A stretch of DNA of 64,000 nucleotides from Rhodothermus marinus DSM 4252 (GTDB lineage: Bacteria; Bacteroidota; Rhodothermia; Rhodothermales; Rhodothermaceae), in NCBI RefSeq assembly GCF_000024845.1, contig NC_013501.1:3018874-3082873 (forward strand). The letters run 5' to 3'. Made by a program: the position numbers and the translations under genes. This document shows, piece by piece, positions 52,231 to 62,542 of the stretch. Each line of letters begins with the position of its first letter. The stretch's first letter is position 1. The notes beneath the pieces were generated by a model. The model was not told the origin of the DNA and searched no databases. It worked only from the letters and a program-made list of their open reading frames with translations.

Positions 52231-52867
52231 GGCGCATCATCTGTCCGTCACCCGTACGGCCCGGTACTACACGCTGGGGCGCCCGGGCCCGTCGGTGCAG
52301 ACCTGCTGGTTCGTGCTGCACGGCTACGGGCAACTGGCCGGCTCGTTTCTGGAAGCTTTTCGTCCGCTGGCCGACGCCTCGCGCCTGTTCGTGGCACCGG
52401 AGGGCCTGTCCCGTTTCTATCTGGAAGGCTTCTCCGGCCCGGTAGGAGCCTCATGGATGACCCGCGAGGATCGCACGGCGGAAATCGCCGACTATGTCGC
52501 CTATCTGGACGCCCTGTATACCCGCCTGCAGGCACAGCTACCGAATGCAGCGCTGCATGTGCTGGGCTTCTCGCAGGGTGCGGCCACGGCCTGCCGCTGG
52601 CTCGCGCTCGGACGTGCCCGCGCCCGACGCCTGATCCTATGGGCCGGCGACGTCCCCGAAGACCTGCCGGCCGAAGCGACCCGCCGCCTGCCCACGCCTG
52701 AGCTGGTCTTCGGCACCCGCGACCGGCTGATCGACGTAACGCGTCGCCAGCAACTTGTGGCGCGCCTGGAGCGGCTGGACCTGCACCCCGTCGTGCACCT
52801 GTTCGACGGCGGCCACCGCCTGCACGAACCGCTGCTGCGCGAGCTGCTCAGCGCACGGCCCAGTTGA
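52211..52867 (+). CDS. alpha/beta hydrolase, phospholipase/carboxylesterase type
   Basis: Esterase of 218 residues. The oxyanion/HG region [17 protein letters not shown], nucleophile [12 protein letters not shown], acid GTRDRLIDV and histidine FDGGHRL are all present, and the order matches YpfH/EstB-type carboxylesterases. No signal peptide. ATG 52211 overlaps the DinB gene by 20 bases. The stop overlaps the convergent dctM end by 20 bases. Confidence 0.88.
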   Translation: MSSWEPEAHHLSVTRTARYYTLGRPGPSVQTCWFVLHGYGQLAGSFLEAFRPLADASRLFVAPEGLSRFYLEGFSGPVGASWMTREDRTAEIADYVAYLDALYTRLQAQLPNAALHVLGFSQGAATACRWLALGRARARRLILWAGDVPEDLPAEATRRLPTPELVFGTRDRLIDVTRRQQLVARLERLDLHPVVHLFDGGHRLHEPLLRELLSARPS

Positions 52868-54170
52868 CCATTTCCGGAAACAGAATGATCAGCAGCAGGC
52901 CGACGAGCTGAATCAGAATGAACGGCACGGCGCCCCGATAGATCTGAGCGGTGGTCAGCTCGGGCGGCGCCACACCGCGCAGATAGAACAGCGCAAACCC
53001 GAAGGGCGGCGTCAGAAACGAGGTCTGCAGGTTCATGCCCATCATTACCCCGAACCAGACCAAGTCGATCCCAAGCGCCCGGGCGGCCGGCACCAGCAGC
53101 GGCAGGATGATGAAGGCGATCTCGAAGAAGTCGATAAAGAAGCCCAGAATGAAAATGGCCAGGTTTGCGACGATCAGAAAGCCGACGATGCCGCCGGGCA
53201 GATTCGTCAGCAGCTCCTCGATCCAGACGTCGCCGTAGAGGCCGTAGAAGACCAGCGAGAAGGCCGTTGAACCGATCAGCAGAAAGACGACCATGGTGGT
53301 CAGGCGGGCGGTTTCGTCCATCGACGCCCGCAATGCCTCGAACGAGAGCCGCCGGTTCAGCAGCGCCAGCACCATGGCACCGACGGCCCCCAGCGCGCCG
53401 GCCTCGGTGGGCGTGGCGATTCCGGCAAAGATGCTTCCCAGCACGAGCAGGATAAGCACCAGGGGCGGGAGCATGACGAGCACCACGCGGCGGGCCAGCT
53501 CGCGCCCCGGCACATTCCGGACCGAACGCGGCAGTGCCGGTGCCGCCTCGGGTTTAAAAAGCGCCACGCCCGCCGCATAGAGCGCGTAGAGTCCGGCCAG
53601 CGCCAGACCGGGCACGAGCGCGCCCAGAAACAGATCGCCCACCGACACGCCGAGCTGATCGGCCAGCACGACGAGCACCACGCTCGGTGGAATAATCTGG
53701 CCCAGCGTGCCCGAGGCCGTGATGATCCCGGCCGCCAGCTCTTTCGAGTAGCCGTAGCGCAGCATGACCGGCAGCGAGATCATGCCCATGGCTACCACCG
53801 ACGCTCCGACGACGCCCGTGGCGGCGGCCAGCAGCGTGCCCACGAACACGACGGCCAGCGCCAGCCCTCCCCGCAGCGGCCCGAACAGCATCCCGATCGT
53901 CTGCAGCAGGTCCTCGGCCAGCCGGGATCGCTCCAGCACCGTGCCCATGAAGATGAAAAACGGGACGGCCAGCAGCACGTAGTTCGACATGATCCCGAAG
54001 GCCCGATCGGGCAGCGCAAAAAGCAGGCTCCAGTCGAAGTAGCCCAGCGCCACGCCGATCCCCGCAAAGATCAGCGCCGTGCCGCCCAGCGCAAAGGCCA
54101 CCGGGTAGCCCGAAAAGATGAGCACCAGGGCCGTGAGAAACATCAACGGAGCCAGCCAGTCGCCGCTCAT
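52848..54170 (-). CDS. dctM: TRAP transporter large permease
   Basis: Inner-membrane protein of 440 residues with about 11-13 membrane segments, the transport subunit of a TRAP system. The signature regions [74 protein letters not shown] and [17 protein letters not shown] are typical. It overlaps dctQ by four bases. The receptor gene is not next to it but on the opposite strand at 50025. Confidence 0.95.
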   Translation of the reverse strand: MSGDWLAPLMFLTALVLIFSGYPVAFALGGTALIFAGIGVALGYFDWSLLFALPDRAFGIMSNYVLLAVPFFIFMGTVLERSRLAEDLLQTIGMLFGPLRGGLALAVVFVGTLLAAATGVVGASVVAMGMISLPVMLRYGYSKELAAGIITASGTLGQIIPPSVVLVVLADQLGVSVGDLFLGALVPGLALAGLYALYAAGVALFKPEAAPALPRSVRNVPGRELARRVVLVMLPPLVLILLVLGSIFAGIATPTEAGALGAVGAMVLALLNRRLSFEALRASMDETARLTTMVVFLLIGSTAFSLVFYGLYGDVWIEELLTNLPGGIVGFLIVANLAIFILGFFIDFFEIAFIILPLLVPAARALGIDLVWFGVMMGMNLQTSFLTPPFGFALFYLRGVAPPELTTAQIYRGAVPFILIQLVGLLLIILFPEMVNWAVR

Positions 54171-54721
54171 ACTTTTCCGAGGCCGTCCTGACGGGTTTCA
54201 GCTTCCAGTTGACGCAACCGGGCAATCTGGTGGATCAGCATCGAGACACCCTGCAGCGCCAGCAGCACGAAGGCGACCGGTAGCATTGCCTTCAGCGGAT
54301 AGCGGGGCAGACCGCCCGGATCCGGCGACATCTCTTTCACCGTCCACGAATTGACCACCCAGCCCCACGACACCCAGAGCACCAGGCCGCAGAAAGGCAG
54401 CAGGAAAAGCACCGTACCCAGCAGGTTGATCCAGGCGCGGGCCCGGGGCGAAAGGCGGCCGTAGAACACGTCCACGCGCACGTGCGCGTCCCGCTGCAGC
54501 GCGTAGGCGGCTCCCAGCAGAAACACCAGGCTGAACAGGTACCACTGCAACTCAATGTAGAAATTCGAACTCAACCCGATCCCGGTATAGCGGTCCAGAT
54601 AGCGCACCACGGCATTGTAGGCGCCTACCAGTACCATGAGCAGCACCAGCCAGTAGACCAGCCGGCCCACCCACAGGTTGAGCCGATCGATGGCCCGCGC
54701 CAGTTTCAGCCAGCGTTCCAT
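54167..54721 (-). CDS. dctQ: TRAP transporter small permease
   Basis: Four-helix membrane protein of 184 residues: [79 protein letters not shown] and a last helix ([19 protein letters not shown]). HVRVDV is the family hallmark. ATG 54721 preferred to 54811. Operon with dctM. Confidence 0.92.
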   Translation of the reverse strand: MERWLKLARAIDRLNLWVGRLVYWLVLLMVLVGAYNAVVRYLDRYTGIGLSSNFYIELQWYLFSLVFLLGAAYALQRDAHVRVDVFYGRLSPRARAWINLLGTVLFLLPFCGLVLWVSWGWVVNSWTVKEMSPDPGGLPRYPLKAMLPVAFVLLALQGVSMLIHQIARLRQLEAETRQDGLGKV

Positions 54722-54795
54722 GGACGGATGCGGCTTACCGCATGTCGTGCCCGGAGCATAACGGATTTCCACCAGATTTGCAAGGCGGTGGATGC

Positions 54796-54823
54796 AAAAA
54801 AGCCCCTGCAACGGTGCAGGGGC
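54796..54823 (-). terminator. rho-independent terminator after the ferredoxin gene
   Basis: A 9-bp stem (GCCCCTGCA/TGCAGGGGC, 54802-54810 and 54815-54823) with loop ACGG on the plus strand is followed on the minus strand by six T (54796-54801). It is 22 bases past the ferredoxin stop and separates it from dctQ. Confidence 0.88.
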
Positions 54824-54845
54824 CTGCTGTTGCCTTTTCCAGAAG

Positions 54846-55202
54846 CTATTGCTGTGCCGGAGCGTCCCAGGTCAGGATGTCCTTTTCCGACTTGGGCCGG
54901 TTGCGCCACTCCTCGGCATCGGGCAGCGGTCCCTTCTTCTCGGTAATGTTGTAGCCCATGGCCTTCCACTGCTCGGCCAGGTACCGATTCCACTCGATGT
55001 AGTGCTGCCACTCCTCCGGCACCTCGTCGTCCGGATAAATGGCCTCGACCGGACAGGTCGGCACGCAGGCGTTACAGTCGATGCACTCGTCCGGATGAAT
55101 CGCCAGAAAGTTCGGCCCTTCGTAGAAGCAATCGACCGGGCAGACTTCGACGCAGTCGGTGTACTTGCAGTTGATGCAGGGCTCGCAGACAACGTACGGC
55201 AT
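54846..55202 (-). CDS. seven-iron (3Fe-4S/4Fe-4S) ferredoxin
   Basis: Electron carrier of 118 residues. [18 protein letters not shown] and [26 protein letters not shown] match FdxA-type 7Fe ferredoxins; the 50-residue C-terminal tail is also typical. It is monocistronic between its terminator and mgsA. Confidence 0.93.
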   Translation of the reverse strand: MPYVVCEPCINCKYTDCVEVCPVDCFYEGPNFLAIHPDECIDCNACVPTCPVEAIYPDDEVPEEWQHYIEWNRYLAEQWKAMGYNITEKKGPLPDAEEWRNRPKSEKDILTWDAPAQQ

Positions 55203-55377
55203 GACGACCAGCGTTCGGGGTTAACGGATCCGATCAGAATATACGGTGTACAGGGTTGCGTATGCTAACGATTTCTGCAGGCAAACGACTTTCTTTCGAC
55301 GGCCGGGGTTCCCACTGGCGCAGCCTCCGAAATTTTGTTTAATTGCAGCCGGGCAAACCGTAGTCTGAAAAATCGCC

Positions 55378-55800
55378 ATGAAAGAGACCATTCGCACGAT
55401 AGCGCTCATCGCGCACGACGGCAAAAAGGCCGACATGGTGGCCTTCGCCATGCAGCACCGCGACCTGCTGGCCCGCTTCGAGCTGGTGGGCACCGGCACG
55501 ACCGGTAAGCTGCTGGAAGAAAAAGTGGGTCTCCGCGTGCGTCGCTTCCTTTCGGGACCGCTGGGCGGCGACGTGCAGATTGCCGCGCGCGTCGTGACCG
55601 GCGACATCCACGCCGTGTTCTTCTTCGTGGACCCGCTCGACAAGCACCCGCACGACCCGGACATCCAGACGCTCCTGCGGGCCTGCAACGTGCACAACGT
55701 ACCGCTGGCCACCAACCCGGCCACCGCGCACTACATCCTGACCAGCCAGGCGCTGCAGAGCGTCGAAGCCGGTGCGGCCGACGAGTCGTCCGGCACCTGA
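55378..55800 (+). CDS. mgsA: methylglyoxal synthase
   Basis: Converts dihydroxyacetone phosphate to methylglyoxal and phosphate. Protein of 140 residues, normal length. IALIAHDGKKADMVAFAMQH, GTGTTGKLLEE, SGPLGGDVQIAA (with catalytic Asp) and FFVDPLDKHPHDPDIQTLLRACNVHNVPLATNPATA are intact. The stop is two bases from the convergent ruvB stop. No glyoxalase is adjacent. Confidence 0.96.
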   Translation: MKETIRTIALIAHDGKKADMVAFAMQHRDLLARFELVGTGTTGKLLEEKVGLRVRRFLSGPLGGDVQIAARVVTGDIHAVFFFVDPLDKHPHDPDIQTLLRACNVHNVPLATNPATAHYILTSQALQSVEAGAADESSGT

Positions 55801-55802
55801 CC

Positions 55803-56825
<1,023 letters not shown>

Positions 56826-56905
56826 CGTCGGCCCTCTCACGGTTTGCGTTCTGACTCAAAATAAAACCGATAGTGTCAACGGTCTGACACCGCCGGGGTT
56901 TGCCG

Positions 56906-56913
56906 CAAAATTA
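56906..56913 (-). promoter_or_regulatory. candidate TAATTTTG -7 box of ruvB
   Basis: TAATTTTG on the minus strand fits TAnnTTTG and is 81 bases before the ATG. A TTTG (56940-56943, minus) is 26 bases upstream, longer than the usual 19-21, so evidence is modest. Confidence 0.4.
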
Positions 56914-56973
56914 CAACGCAGCAGGCCGAAGAACGTTGACAAAGCGCCCGCGGCACCCTACGTTAAAGGCATC

Positions 56974-57567
56974 ATGTTTGCAGTTGACCACATACTCATT
57001 TCCGATAGCGTCCTGGAGGCGCCTTTCGCCTGTCAGCTGCAGGCGTGCCGGGGCGGCTGCTGCGTGCAGGGCGAATCGGGCGCTCCGCTGGAACCGGGCG
57101 AGCGCTACGTGCTGGAGGCGCTCGTGCCCGAGCTGGCGCCGTCGTTGCGCCCCGAAGCGCAGGCGCTCATTGCCGCTCGTGGCCCCTGGGAGAAAGTCGG
57201 GGCCGACCGCTATGCCGTCCGCTGCACTTCGGACGGCGCCTGCGTCTTCGCCGTCTATGACGAAGCGGGTATTGCCCGCTGTGCCATCCAGCAGGCCTAC
57301 GAGCAGGGGCGCATCGACTTTCCCAAGCCGATTTCCTGCCACCTGTACCCGCTTCGGGTGGAACGCCGCCAGGGCTTGGAAATTCTTCATTATGAAAAAA
57401 TTCCGCTGTGCGACGCGGCCCGAGCGCACGGCGCCCGCTGCGGCATCAGCCTGGTAGATTTTCTGGAAGCGCCGCTGGTGCGGCGCTACGGCCGCGCCTG
57501 GTACGAACGCTTTCGGACCCTGTGGAACGAACGCCGCCGGCTCCTTGGACTGGCGGCCCAATCCTGA
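56974..57567 (+). CDS. DUF3109 family protein (cysteine-rich)
   Basis: Protein of 197 residues. It matches DUF3109: cysteines in CQLQACRGGCCVQGESGAPL near the N-terminus, later CTSDGACVFAV, GIARCAIQQAYEQGRIDFPKPISCHLYPLRV, and two more in CDAARAHGARCGIS. This cysteine pattern suggests metal or Fe-S binding, not proven. It precedes rpoN by 16 bases, so the two are probably co-transcribed. Confidence 0.88.
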   Translation: MFAVDHILISDSVLEAPFACQLQACRGGCCVQGESGAPLEPGERYVLEALVPELAPSLRPEAQALIAARGPWEKVGADRYAVRCTSDGACVFAVYDEAGIARCAIQQAYEQGRIDFPKPISCHLYPLRVERRQGLEILHYEKIPLCDAARAHGARCGISLVDFLEAPLVRRYGRAWYERFRTLWNERRRLLGLAAQS

Positions 57568-57583
57568 CGGGAGGGACGGAGCC

Positions 57584-59152
57584 ATGCTGAAACTCAAGCA
57601 GGAACAGAAGCTGCAGCAAAAGCTCTCGCCGCAGCAGATCCAGTACATCAAGCTGCTGCAGCTCCCCACGCTGGCCCTGGAGCAGCGCATCAAGGCCGAA
57701 CTGGAGTCCAATCCGCTGCTGGAAGAAGGCCCGGAAGAAGAGGAAGAAACCCCGCTCGAAGAAGCCCTCGACGAAACGCCCGAAACGGCCGAGGCCGAAG
57801 CGACTTCGGAGACGACGGAGACCGAGGCGGAAACCGTCGAGGAAGAGGCCTCCACCGAGATCGAAGAGGAAATCGACTGGGAAGAGCTGTTCAACAACGT
57901 CGACGACCTCTACGGTTACAAGGCGCGCGTGGACCGCACCGACGAAGACGAAGAGCGGCGTGAGCTTCCCCTCCCGGCCCGTCCCTCGATGATCGAGCAT
58001 CTGCGCGAACAGCTCGTGCTGCTCGACCTGAATGAAACCGAGCGCCTGATTGCCGAGCAGATCATCGGCTCCATCGACGAAGACGGCTACCTGCGGCGCC
58101 CGCTCGAGTCGATCGTGGACGACCTGATGTTCACCCACGGCGTCAGCGTGACCGAGGAGGACGTCGAGCGGGTGCTCAAGCAGATTCAGCGGCTCGATCC
58201 CGTCGGCATTGCCGCCCGTGATCTGCGCGAGTGCCTGATCGTCCAGCTCGAGGCCATGCCCGAAGACACGCCCGGTCGCGAAGTGGCGCTTCGGATGCTT
58301 CGTGAGGCGTTCAAGGACTTCGCCATGAAGCACTTCGAGGCGCTCCAGCGCAAGCTCGGTGTGTCGGAAGCGGAACTCAAAGAAGCCTACGACCTGATCC
58401 AGCACCTCAATCCCAAGCCCGGCGAAGGCGGGGACGTAGCGCCCCAGCAGAACTACATCGTCCCGGACTTCACCGTCACCTACCAGGACGGCGAGTTCAT
58501 TATCACGCTCAACAGCCGCAACGCGCCGCAGCTTCGCATCTCGCGCCGCTACCGCCAGATGCTCGAGCAGATGGCCGCCGAGAAGAAGAAAGGCAAGCGC
58601 ACCAATGGGCTGGACGAACAGACCCGGGCTTTTCTCAAAAACAAGCTGGAATCGGCCCGCTGGTTCATCAACTCGATCAACCAGCGGCGTCAGACCATGC
58701 TCAAAGTGATGAAGGCCATCGTCGAGCTGCAGGAAGACTTCTTCAAGTACGGCGAAGGACACCTCAAGCCCATGATTCTCAAAGACGTGGCCGATCGCAT
58801 CGGAATGGACATTTCCACGGTCAGCCGCGTCGTCAACGGCAAGTACGTCCAGACCGACTTCGGCGTCTATCCGCTGAAGTACTTCTTCTCCGAAGGACTG
58901 GCCACCGAAAGCGGCGAAGAGGTTTCCAATCGGGAAGTCAAGGCGCTCATCCAGCGCATGATCGAACAGGAAGACAAGCGCAACCCGCTTTCGGACCAGA
59001 AGATTGCCGAGTTGCTGGCCAAACAGGGATTCAAGATCGCCCGTCGGACGGTGACCAAGTACCGCGAACAGCTCGGCATTCCGGTGGCCCGTCTGCGACG
59101 CGAGATCGTGCTGGACGATCAGCAGGAAAAGGAAGCTGCGAGCGAAAAGTAA
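57584..59152 (+). CDS. rpoN: RNA polymerase sigma-54 factor
   Basis: Sigma factor of 522 residues that needs an ATPase activator. Region I (LKLKQEQKLQQKLSPQQIQYIKLLQLPTLALEQRIKAELESNPLLEE), acidic region II (about 45-105), core binding domain, and the RpoN box ARRTVTKYREQL near the C-terminus are all visible. ATG 57584 preferred over 57545. No sigma-54 activator gene is in the window. Confidence 0.96.
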   Translation: MLKLKQEQKLQQKLSPQQIQYIKLLQLPTLALEQRIKAELESNPLLEEGPEEEEETPLEEALDETPETAEAEATSETTETEAETVEEEASTEIEEEIDWEELFNNVDDLYGYKARVDRTDEDEERRELPLPARPSMIEHLREQLVLLDLNETERLIAEQIIGSIDEDGYLRRPLESIVDDLMFTHGVSVTEEDVERVLKQIQRLDPVGIAARDLRECLIVQLEAMPEDTPGREVALRMLREAFKDFAMKHFEALQRKLGVSEAELKEAYDLIQHLNPKPGEGGDVAPQQNYIVPDFTVTYQDGEFIITLNSRNAPQLRISRRYRQMLEQMAAEKKKGKRTNGLDEQTRAFLKNKLESARWFINSINQRRQTMLKVMKAIVELQEDFFKYGEGHLKPMILKDVADRIGMDISTVSRVVNGKYVQTDFGVYPLKYFFSEGLATESGEEVSNREVKALIQRMIEQEDKRNPLSDQKIAELLAKQGFKIARRTVTKYREQLGIPVARLRREIVLDDQQEKEAASEK

Positions 59153-59157
59153 TTCGC

Positions 59158-60459
59158 TCAACCGGCGGTCCGCTCCGGGCGCAGCGTGCGCACCTCCATC
59201 TGGGCCCGGCGCAATCCCACGGTGAACGTGCTCCCTTCGCCGGGGCGGCTTTCGACGGTCAGCGTGCCGTCGATCAGGTGCAGCAACCGCTGCGCCACGG
59301 TCAGTCCCAGTCCGGCCCCTTCGTGTGTACGGTTGATCCCCATCGAGCCCTGCTCGAACGCCCGGAAAAGCCGTTGCAACTCGGCCGGATCGATACCCGG
59401 ACCGGTGTCGCGCACGTCCACATACAGCCGATCGCCCTGCTCCCGGAGTTCGATGTGCACGCCGCCCTCCTGCGTGAACTTGACCGCGTTCTCCACGATA
59501 TTGTAGAACACGGTGTTGAGCGCTTCCGCGTCGGCATACACATAGACCGGCTTTTCCGGACACCGACAGGTGATCGTCAGCCCTTTTTCCCGCGCCGCTT
59601 CCTGCAGTTCCTCCAGAACGGGATGCATCACCTCGCGCAGGTCAACCAGACCGGGTTTGAGCCGGAGCCGGTCCGCTTCGATCCGGGCCAGCAGCACCAG
59701 ATTGGTCAGCAGGTGGAGCAATCGACGCCCGCTGTGCTCCACGATCTGCACGAACTCCCGCAGCTCCTCCGGCGCTTCTTCGTTCAGGATCTGCGCGGCT
59801 CCCAGGATGCCGGCCAGCGGCGTACGTAGCTCGTGGTGCATGTTCGACAGCAGCGTGTTGCGGAACTGCAGCGCCGCCTCGGCCCGTTGGCGCGCCTCGT
59901 CCAGCGTCTCCTGCTGCTGCATCAGCGTCCACAGGACCAGGTAGATTGCAATACCAATTCCGGCCGTTGCCGTTGCCAGAATCGCCGGCGAGACCACCGG
60001 ATCCGGGACCCAGAGACTACCCAGCGCAATCAGGAGCGTCCCGAAGGCCAGGTAGGCGCCCAGCGGTTCGGGCCGCCGCAGGCCGAGTCCATAGACGATT
60101 CCGGTTCCCGCATACACAAAGAGATAGCCGATCACATAGTTGGGCGTCAGGTGGTTGACCAGCGCCAGCACCCCGAACCAGAGCGAAATGGCCCAGGTCA
60201 GCATGCAGGCGACCGCGGCCAGGTGCGTCCGGATCCAGGCGATCCGGTAGGAAAGCAGCACCACCGCCAGCGCCGCGCCTCCGATCACCAGACGCAGCCA
60301 GAGCGGATCCCAGGCCGTGGGATCGGTCACGCGATGCACGAACCAGAAACCCACGGCCATGACAAAGGCCAGCCAGCCCAGACGCCGGTAGGTACGCAGC
60401 AGCCACGCAGGCGGCTCGACGTGTACAGCGGCGGTTTCCGCCTTCTCGTGGGGCTTCAT
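59158..60459 (-). CDS. membrane sensor histidine kinase (orphan)
   Basis: Kinase of 433 residues with six predicted membrane helices in the first 180 residues and no large periplasmic domain. H-box SNMHHELRTPLAGILGAAQIL (phospho-His), N-box NIVENAVKFTQ, G1 DVRDTGPGID and G2 GAGLGLTVAQRLL are complete. No response regulator is adjacent, so its partner is unknown. Convergent with rpoN, five bases apart. Confidence 0.93.
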   Translation of the reverse strand: MKPHEKAETAAVHVEPPAWLLRTYRRLGWLAFVMAVGFWFVHRVTDPTAWDPLWLRLVIGGAALAVVLLSYRIAWIRTHLAAVACMLTWAISLWFGVLALVNHLTPNYVIGYLFVYAGTGIVYGLGLRRPEPLGAYLAFGTLLIALGSLWVPDPVVSPAILATATAGIGIAIYLVLWTLMQQQETLDEARQRAEAALQFRNTLLSNMHHELRTPLAGILGAAQILNEEAPEELREFVQIVEHSGRRLLHLLTNLVLLARIEADRLRLKPGLVDLREVMHPVLEELQEAAREKGLTITCRCPEKPVYVYADAEALNTVFYNIVENAVKFTQEGGVHIELREQGDRLYVDVRDTGPGIDPAELQRLFRAFEQGSMGINRTHEGAGLGLTVAQRLLHLIDGTLTVESRPGEGSTFTVGLRRAQMEVRTLRPERTAG

Positions 60460-60539
60460 GTAAACTGTACTTGCTTCGAAAGCAGGGCGTATCTTATGCT
60501 AATATCGGCCGCTGATGTGCTAACGATAAACACAATCCC

Positions 60540-62090
60540 ATGGCGACGTCAAGCACTTTGGCTTCCGCCGAGCCCCGATTGACTATGGCCGAGCGTCAGG
60601 CGCTGCTGGAAGCGCTTCGCACCCGATTTCTGGGCCTGCACACCACCTATCGCCTGGCCAACGGCCGTCAGGCCCGCCGGATCTACCTCGACAGCGCCGC
60701 CTCCAACCTGCTCTGGGAGCCCGCCGCCCGGGTGGCCTATCAGGCGCTTCAGCACTACGCGAACACGCACTCCCAGCTTCACTTCGGCGCCCGCATCATG
60801 ACGGCGCTCTACGCCGAAGCCCATCAGGTGGTGCTCGACTTTCTCCAGGCCGACAACCGCTACACGGCCATTTTCTGCGGCTACGGTGTGACGGCCTGCC
60901 TGAACCGCATCGCGCGCGTACTGGCCCGCCGCCGCCCGGATCGCGACGTGGTGATCACCACGATCATGGAGCACCACGCCAACGATCTGCCCCACCGCAA
61001 GCACGTGGGCCGGGTGGTCCATGTGCCTGTGGAGAAAGACCCGGACGGCGAGGCCGGCAAAGTCGACATGGCCCGCCTGCAGGAAGCCATCACCCGCCAC
61101 GCCGATCGGCTGAACTACGTGGCCATCACGGCCGCCTCGAACGTGACGGGCATTGTCAATCCGGTCCACGAGATCGCCCGCATGGCCCACGCCGTGGGCG
61201 CTTACGTCGTGGTGGACGCCGCCCAGTCGGCGGCCCACCTGCCGCTGGCCGTCGATCCGGGCGACCCGGAGGCCGCGCTCGACGTAGTGGTGCTCAGCGG
61301 CCACAAAATCTACACGCCCGGAAGCCCCGGCGTGCTCGTGGCACGCAAGGAGCTGTTTCTGGGCCAGGAGCCCGAAGAAGTGGGCGGCGGCATCGTCTCG
61401 TTCGTGGACACCACCCGCTACGAGATCCTGCCCCACCTGCCCGAGCGCGAAGAGGCCGGCACGCCCAACCTGCTGGGAGCCATTGCGCTGGGCGCCACGC
61501 TCCGCCTGCTGCAGCACATCGGCATGGACCTGATCGCCGAAGACGAACGGCGGCTGACCCAGTACGCGCTCGACCGGCTGAGCCGGATTCCCCGCCTGCA
61601 CATCTACGGCTCCCACCGGCTGGAAATTGCCGAACGCATCGGCGTGATCACCTTCAATCTGTACGACCTGCCGCATGGACTGGTCACGGCCGCACTGAAC
61701 GACTACTTCGGCATTGCCGTTCGCAACGAATGCTTCTGCGCCCAGCCGTTCGTCCGCCAGCTGCTGGGCATTGCCGACGCCGAAGGCCGGGCGCCCGATA
61801 GCTGCCTCGACACCTGCACGCCCCGCGAGCAACCGGGCATGGTGCGCATCTCGCTGGGCCTCTACAACACGACCGACGACATCGACGCGGCCGTCGAGGC
61901 GCTCACCGATCTGGCCCGGCGTCCCGACTTCTACCGACAGCAGTATGAGCCCGTACCCGGTAGTCGGGGCGACTGGCGCCACCGGAGCTTTCGCTTTGAG
62001 CCGAAACAGGTGTTTTCCATCGAACAGGCGGTCCGGCAATTGATCGACGCGCTGCGTAACGGCGCAACCGGTTCGGACACCCAACCGTAG
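60540..62090 (+). CDS. class V aminotransferase / cysteine-desulfurase-like enzyme
   Basis: PLP enzyme of 516 residues, longer than SufS (about 405). The PLP lysine is about residue 256 in LSGHKIYTPGSPGVLVA; DAAQSAAHLPL and the ASNVTGIVNP segment match cysteine desulfurases. The catalytic cysteine region reads NECFCAQPF, with a second SCLDTCTPRE. It has a C-terminal addition near RSFRFEPKQ and an N-terminal addition of about 40 residues. No Suf or Isc genes nearby; another sulfur or selenium role is possible. Confidence 0.85.
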   Translation: MATSSTLASAEPRLTMAERQALLEALRTRFLGLHTTYRLANGRQARRIYLDSAASNLLWEPAARVAYQALQHYANTHSQLHFGARIMTALYAEAHQVVLDFLQADNRYTAIFCGYGVTACLNRIARVLARRRPDRDVVITTIMEHHANDLPHRKHVGRVVHVPVEKDPDGEAGKVDMARLQEAITRHADRLNYVAITAASNVTGIVNPVHEIARMAHAVGAYVVVDAAQSAAHLPLAVDPGDPEAALDVVVLSGHKIYTPGSPGVLVARKELFLGQEPEEVGGGIVSFVDTTRYEILPHLPEREEAGTPNLLGAIALGATLRLLQHIGMDLIAEDERRLTQYALDRLSRIPRLHIYGSHRLEIAERIGVITFNLYDLPHGLVTAALNDYFGIAVRNECFCAQPFVRQLLGIADAEGRAPDSCLDTCTPREQPGMVRISLGLYNTTDDIDAAVEALTDLARRPDFYRQQYEPVPGSRGDWRHRSFRFEPKQVFSIEQAVRQLIDALRNGATGSDTQP

Positions 62091-62195
62091 ACGTTGTCAG
62101 ACACCGGGCACGCTCGGAAGCCTGATGGATTTTCGGCCCGAATTTTGTTCAGAGTTCATGAAGAACGAAAGGAAGAACCCAACCGGTTGCAAGCC

Positions 62196-62450
62196 ATGCG
62201 CGCCACGAAACAACGTCTTGCCGGTTCGGCACTGGCCCGCCTGTTCGCCTACTACCTGACCGGTCGCATTGCCGAAACCCAGTGGCGACAGCTTTCGCGC
62301 CTGCTGGACGCCCGTACGGCCACACCGGAAGAACGTGAGGCGATGGCCGCCTTCTTCAGCGATCTGCTGCAGGAGCGCGGGGCTGAAGTCCGCATCCCGC
62401 GCCTGAAAGAATTTCGCGATCTGCTGGCGACCGCGCGCATGGCCGTATAG
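62196..62450 (+). CDS. small hypothetical protein
   Basis: 84-residue basic protein, MRATKQRLAGSALARLFAYYLTGRIAETQWRQLSRLL..., mostly helical. I do not recognise a family. It may be real because it is followed by a strong terminator and has a plausible ATG; an ORF beginning at 62094 is longer but overlaps no other evidence. Located between the desulfurase-like gene and mvaB. Confidence 0.55.
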   Translation: MRATKQRLAGSALARLFAYYLTGRIAETQWRQLSRLLDARTATPEEREAMAAFFSDLLQERGAEVRIPRLKEFRDLLATARMAV

Positions 62451-62477
62451 ATTTTCCGCCGCGTGGCTTATTTTTCC

Positions 62478-62506
62478 GCCGAACCCCCTGCAGGGTTCGG
62501 CTTTTT
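62478..62506 (+). terminator. rho-independent terminator
   Basis: A 9-bp stem (GCCGAACCC/GGGTTCGGC, 62478-62486 and 62493-62501) with a 6-base loop is followed by five T, 28 bases after the small gene and 36 bases before mvaB. Confidence 0.92.
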
Positions 62507-62542
62507 ATTTCCCGAAAAGCCTGCACGAATCCGAAACGGACC

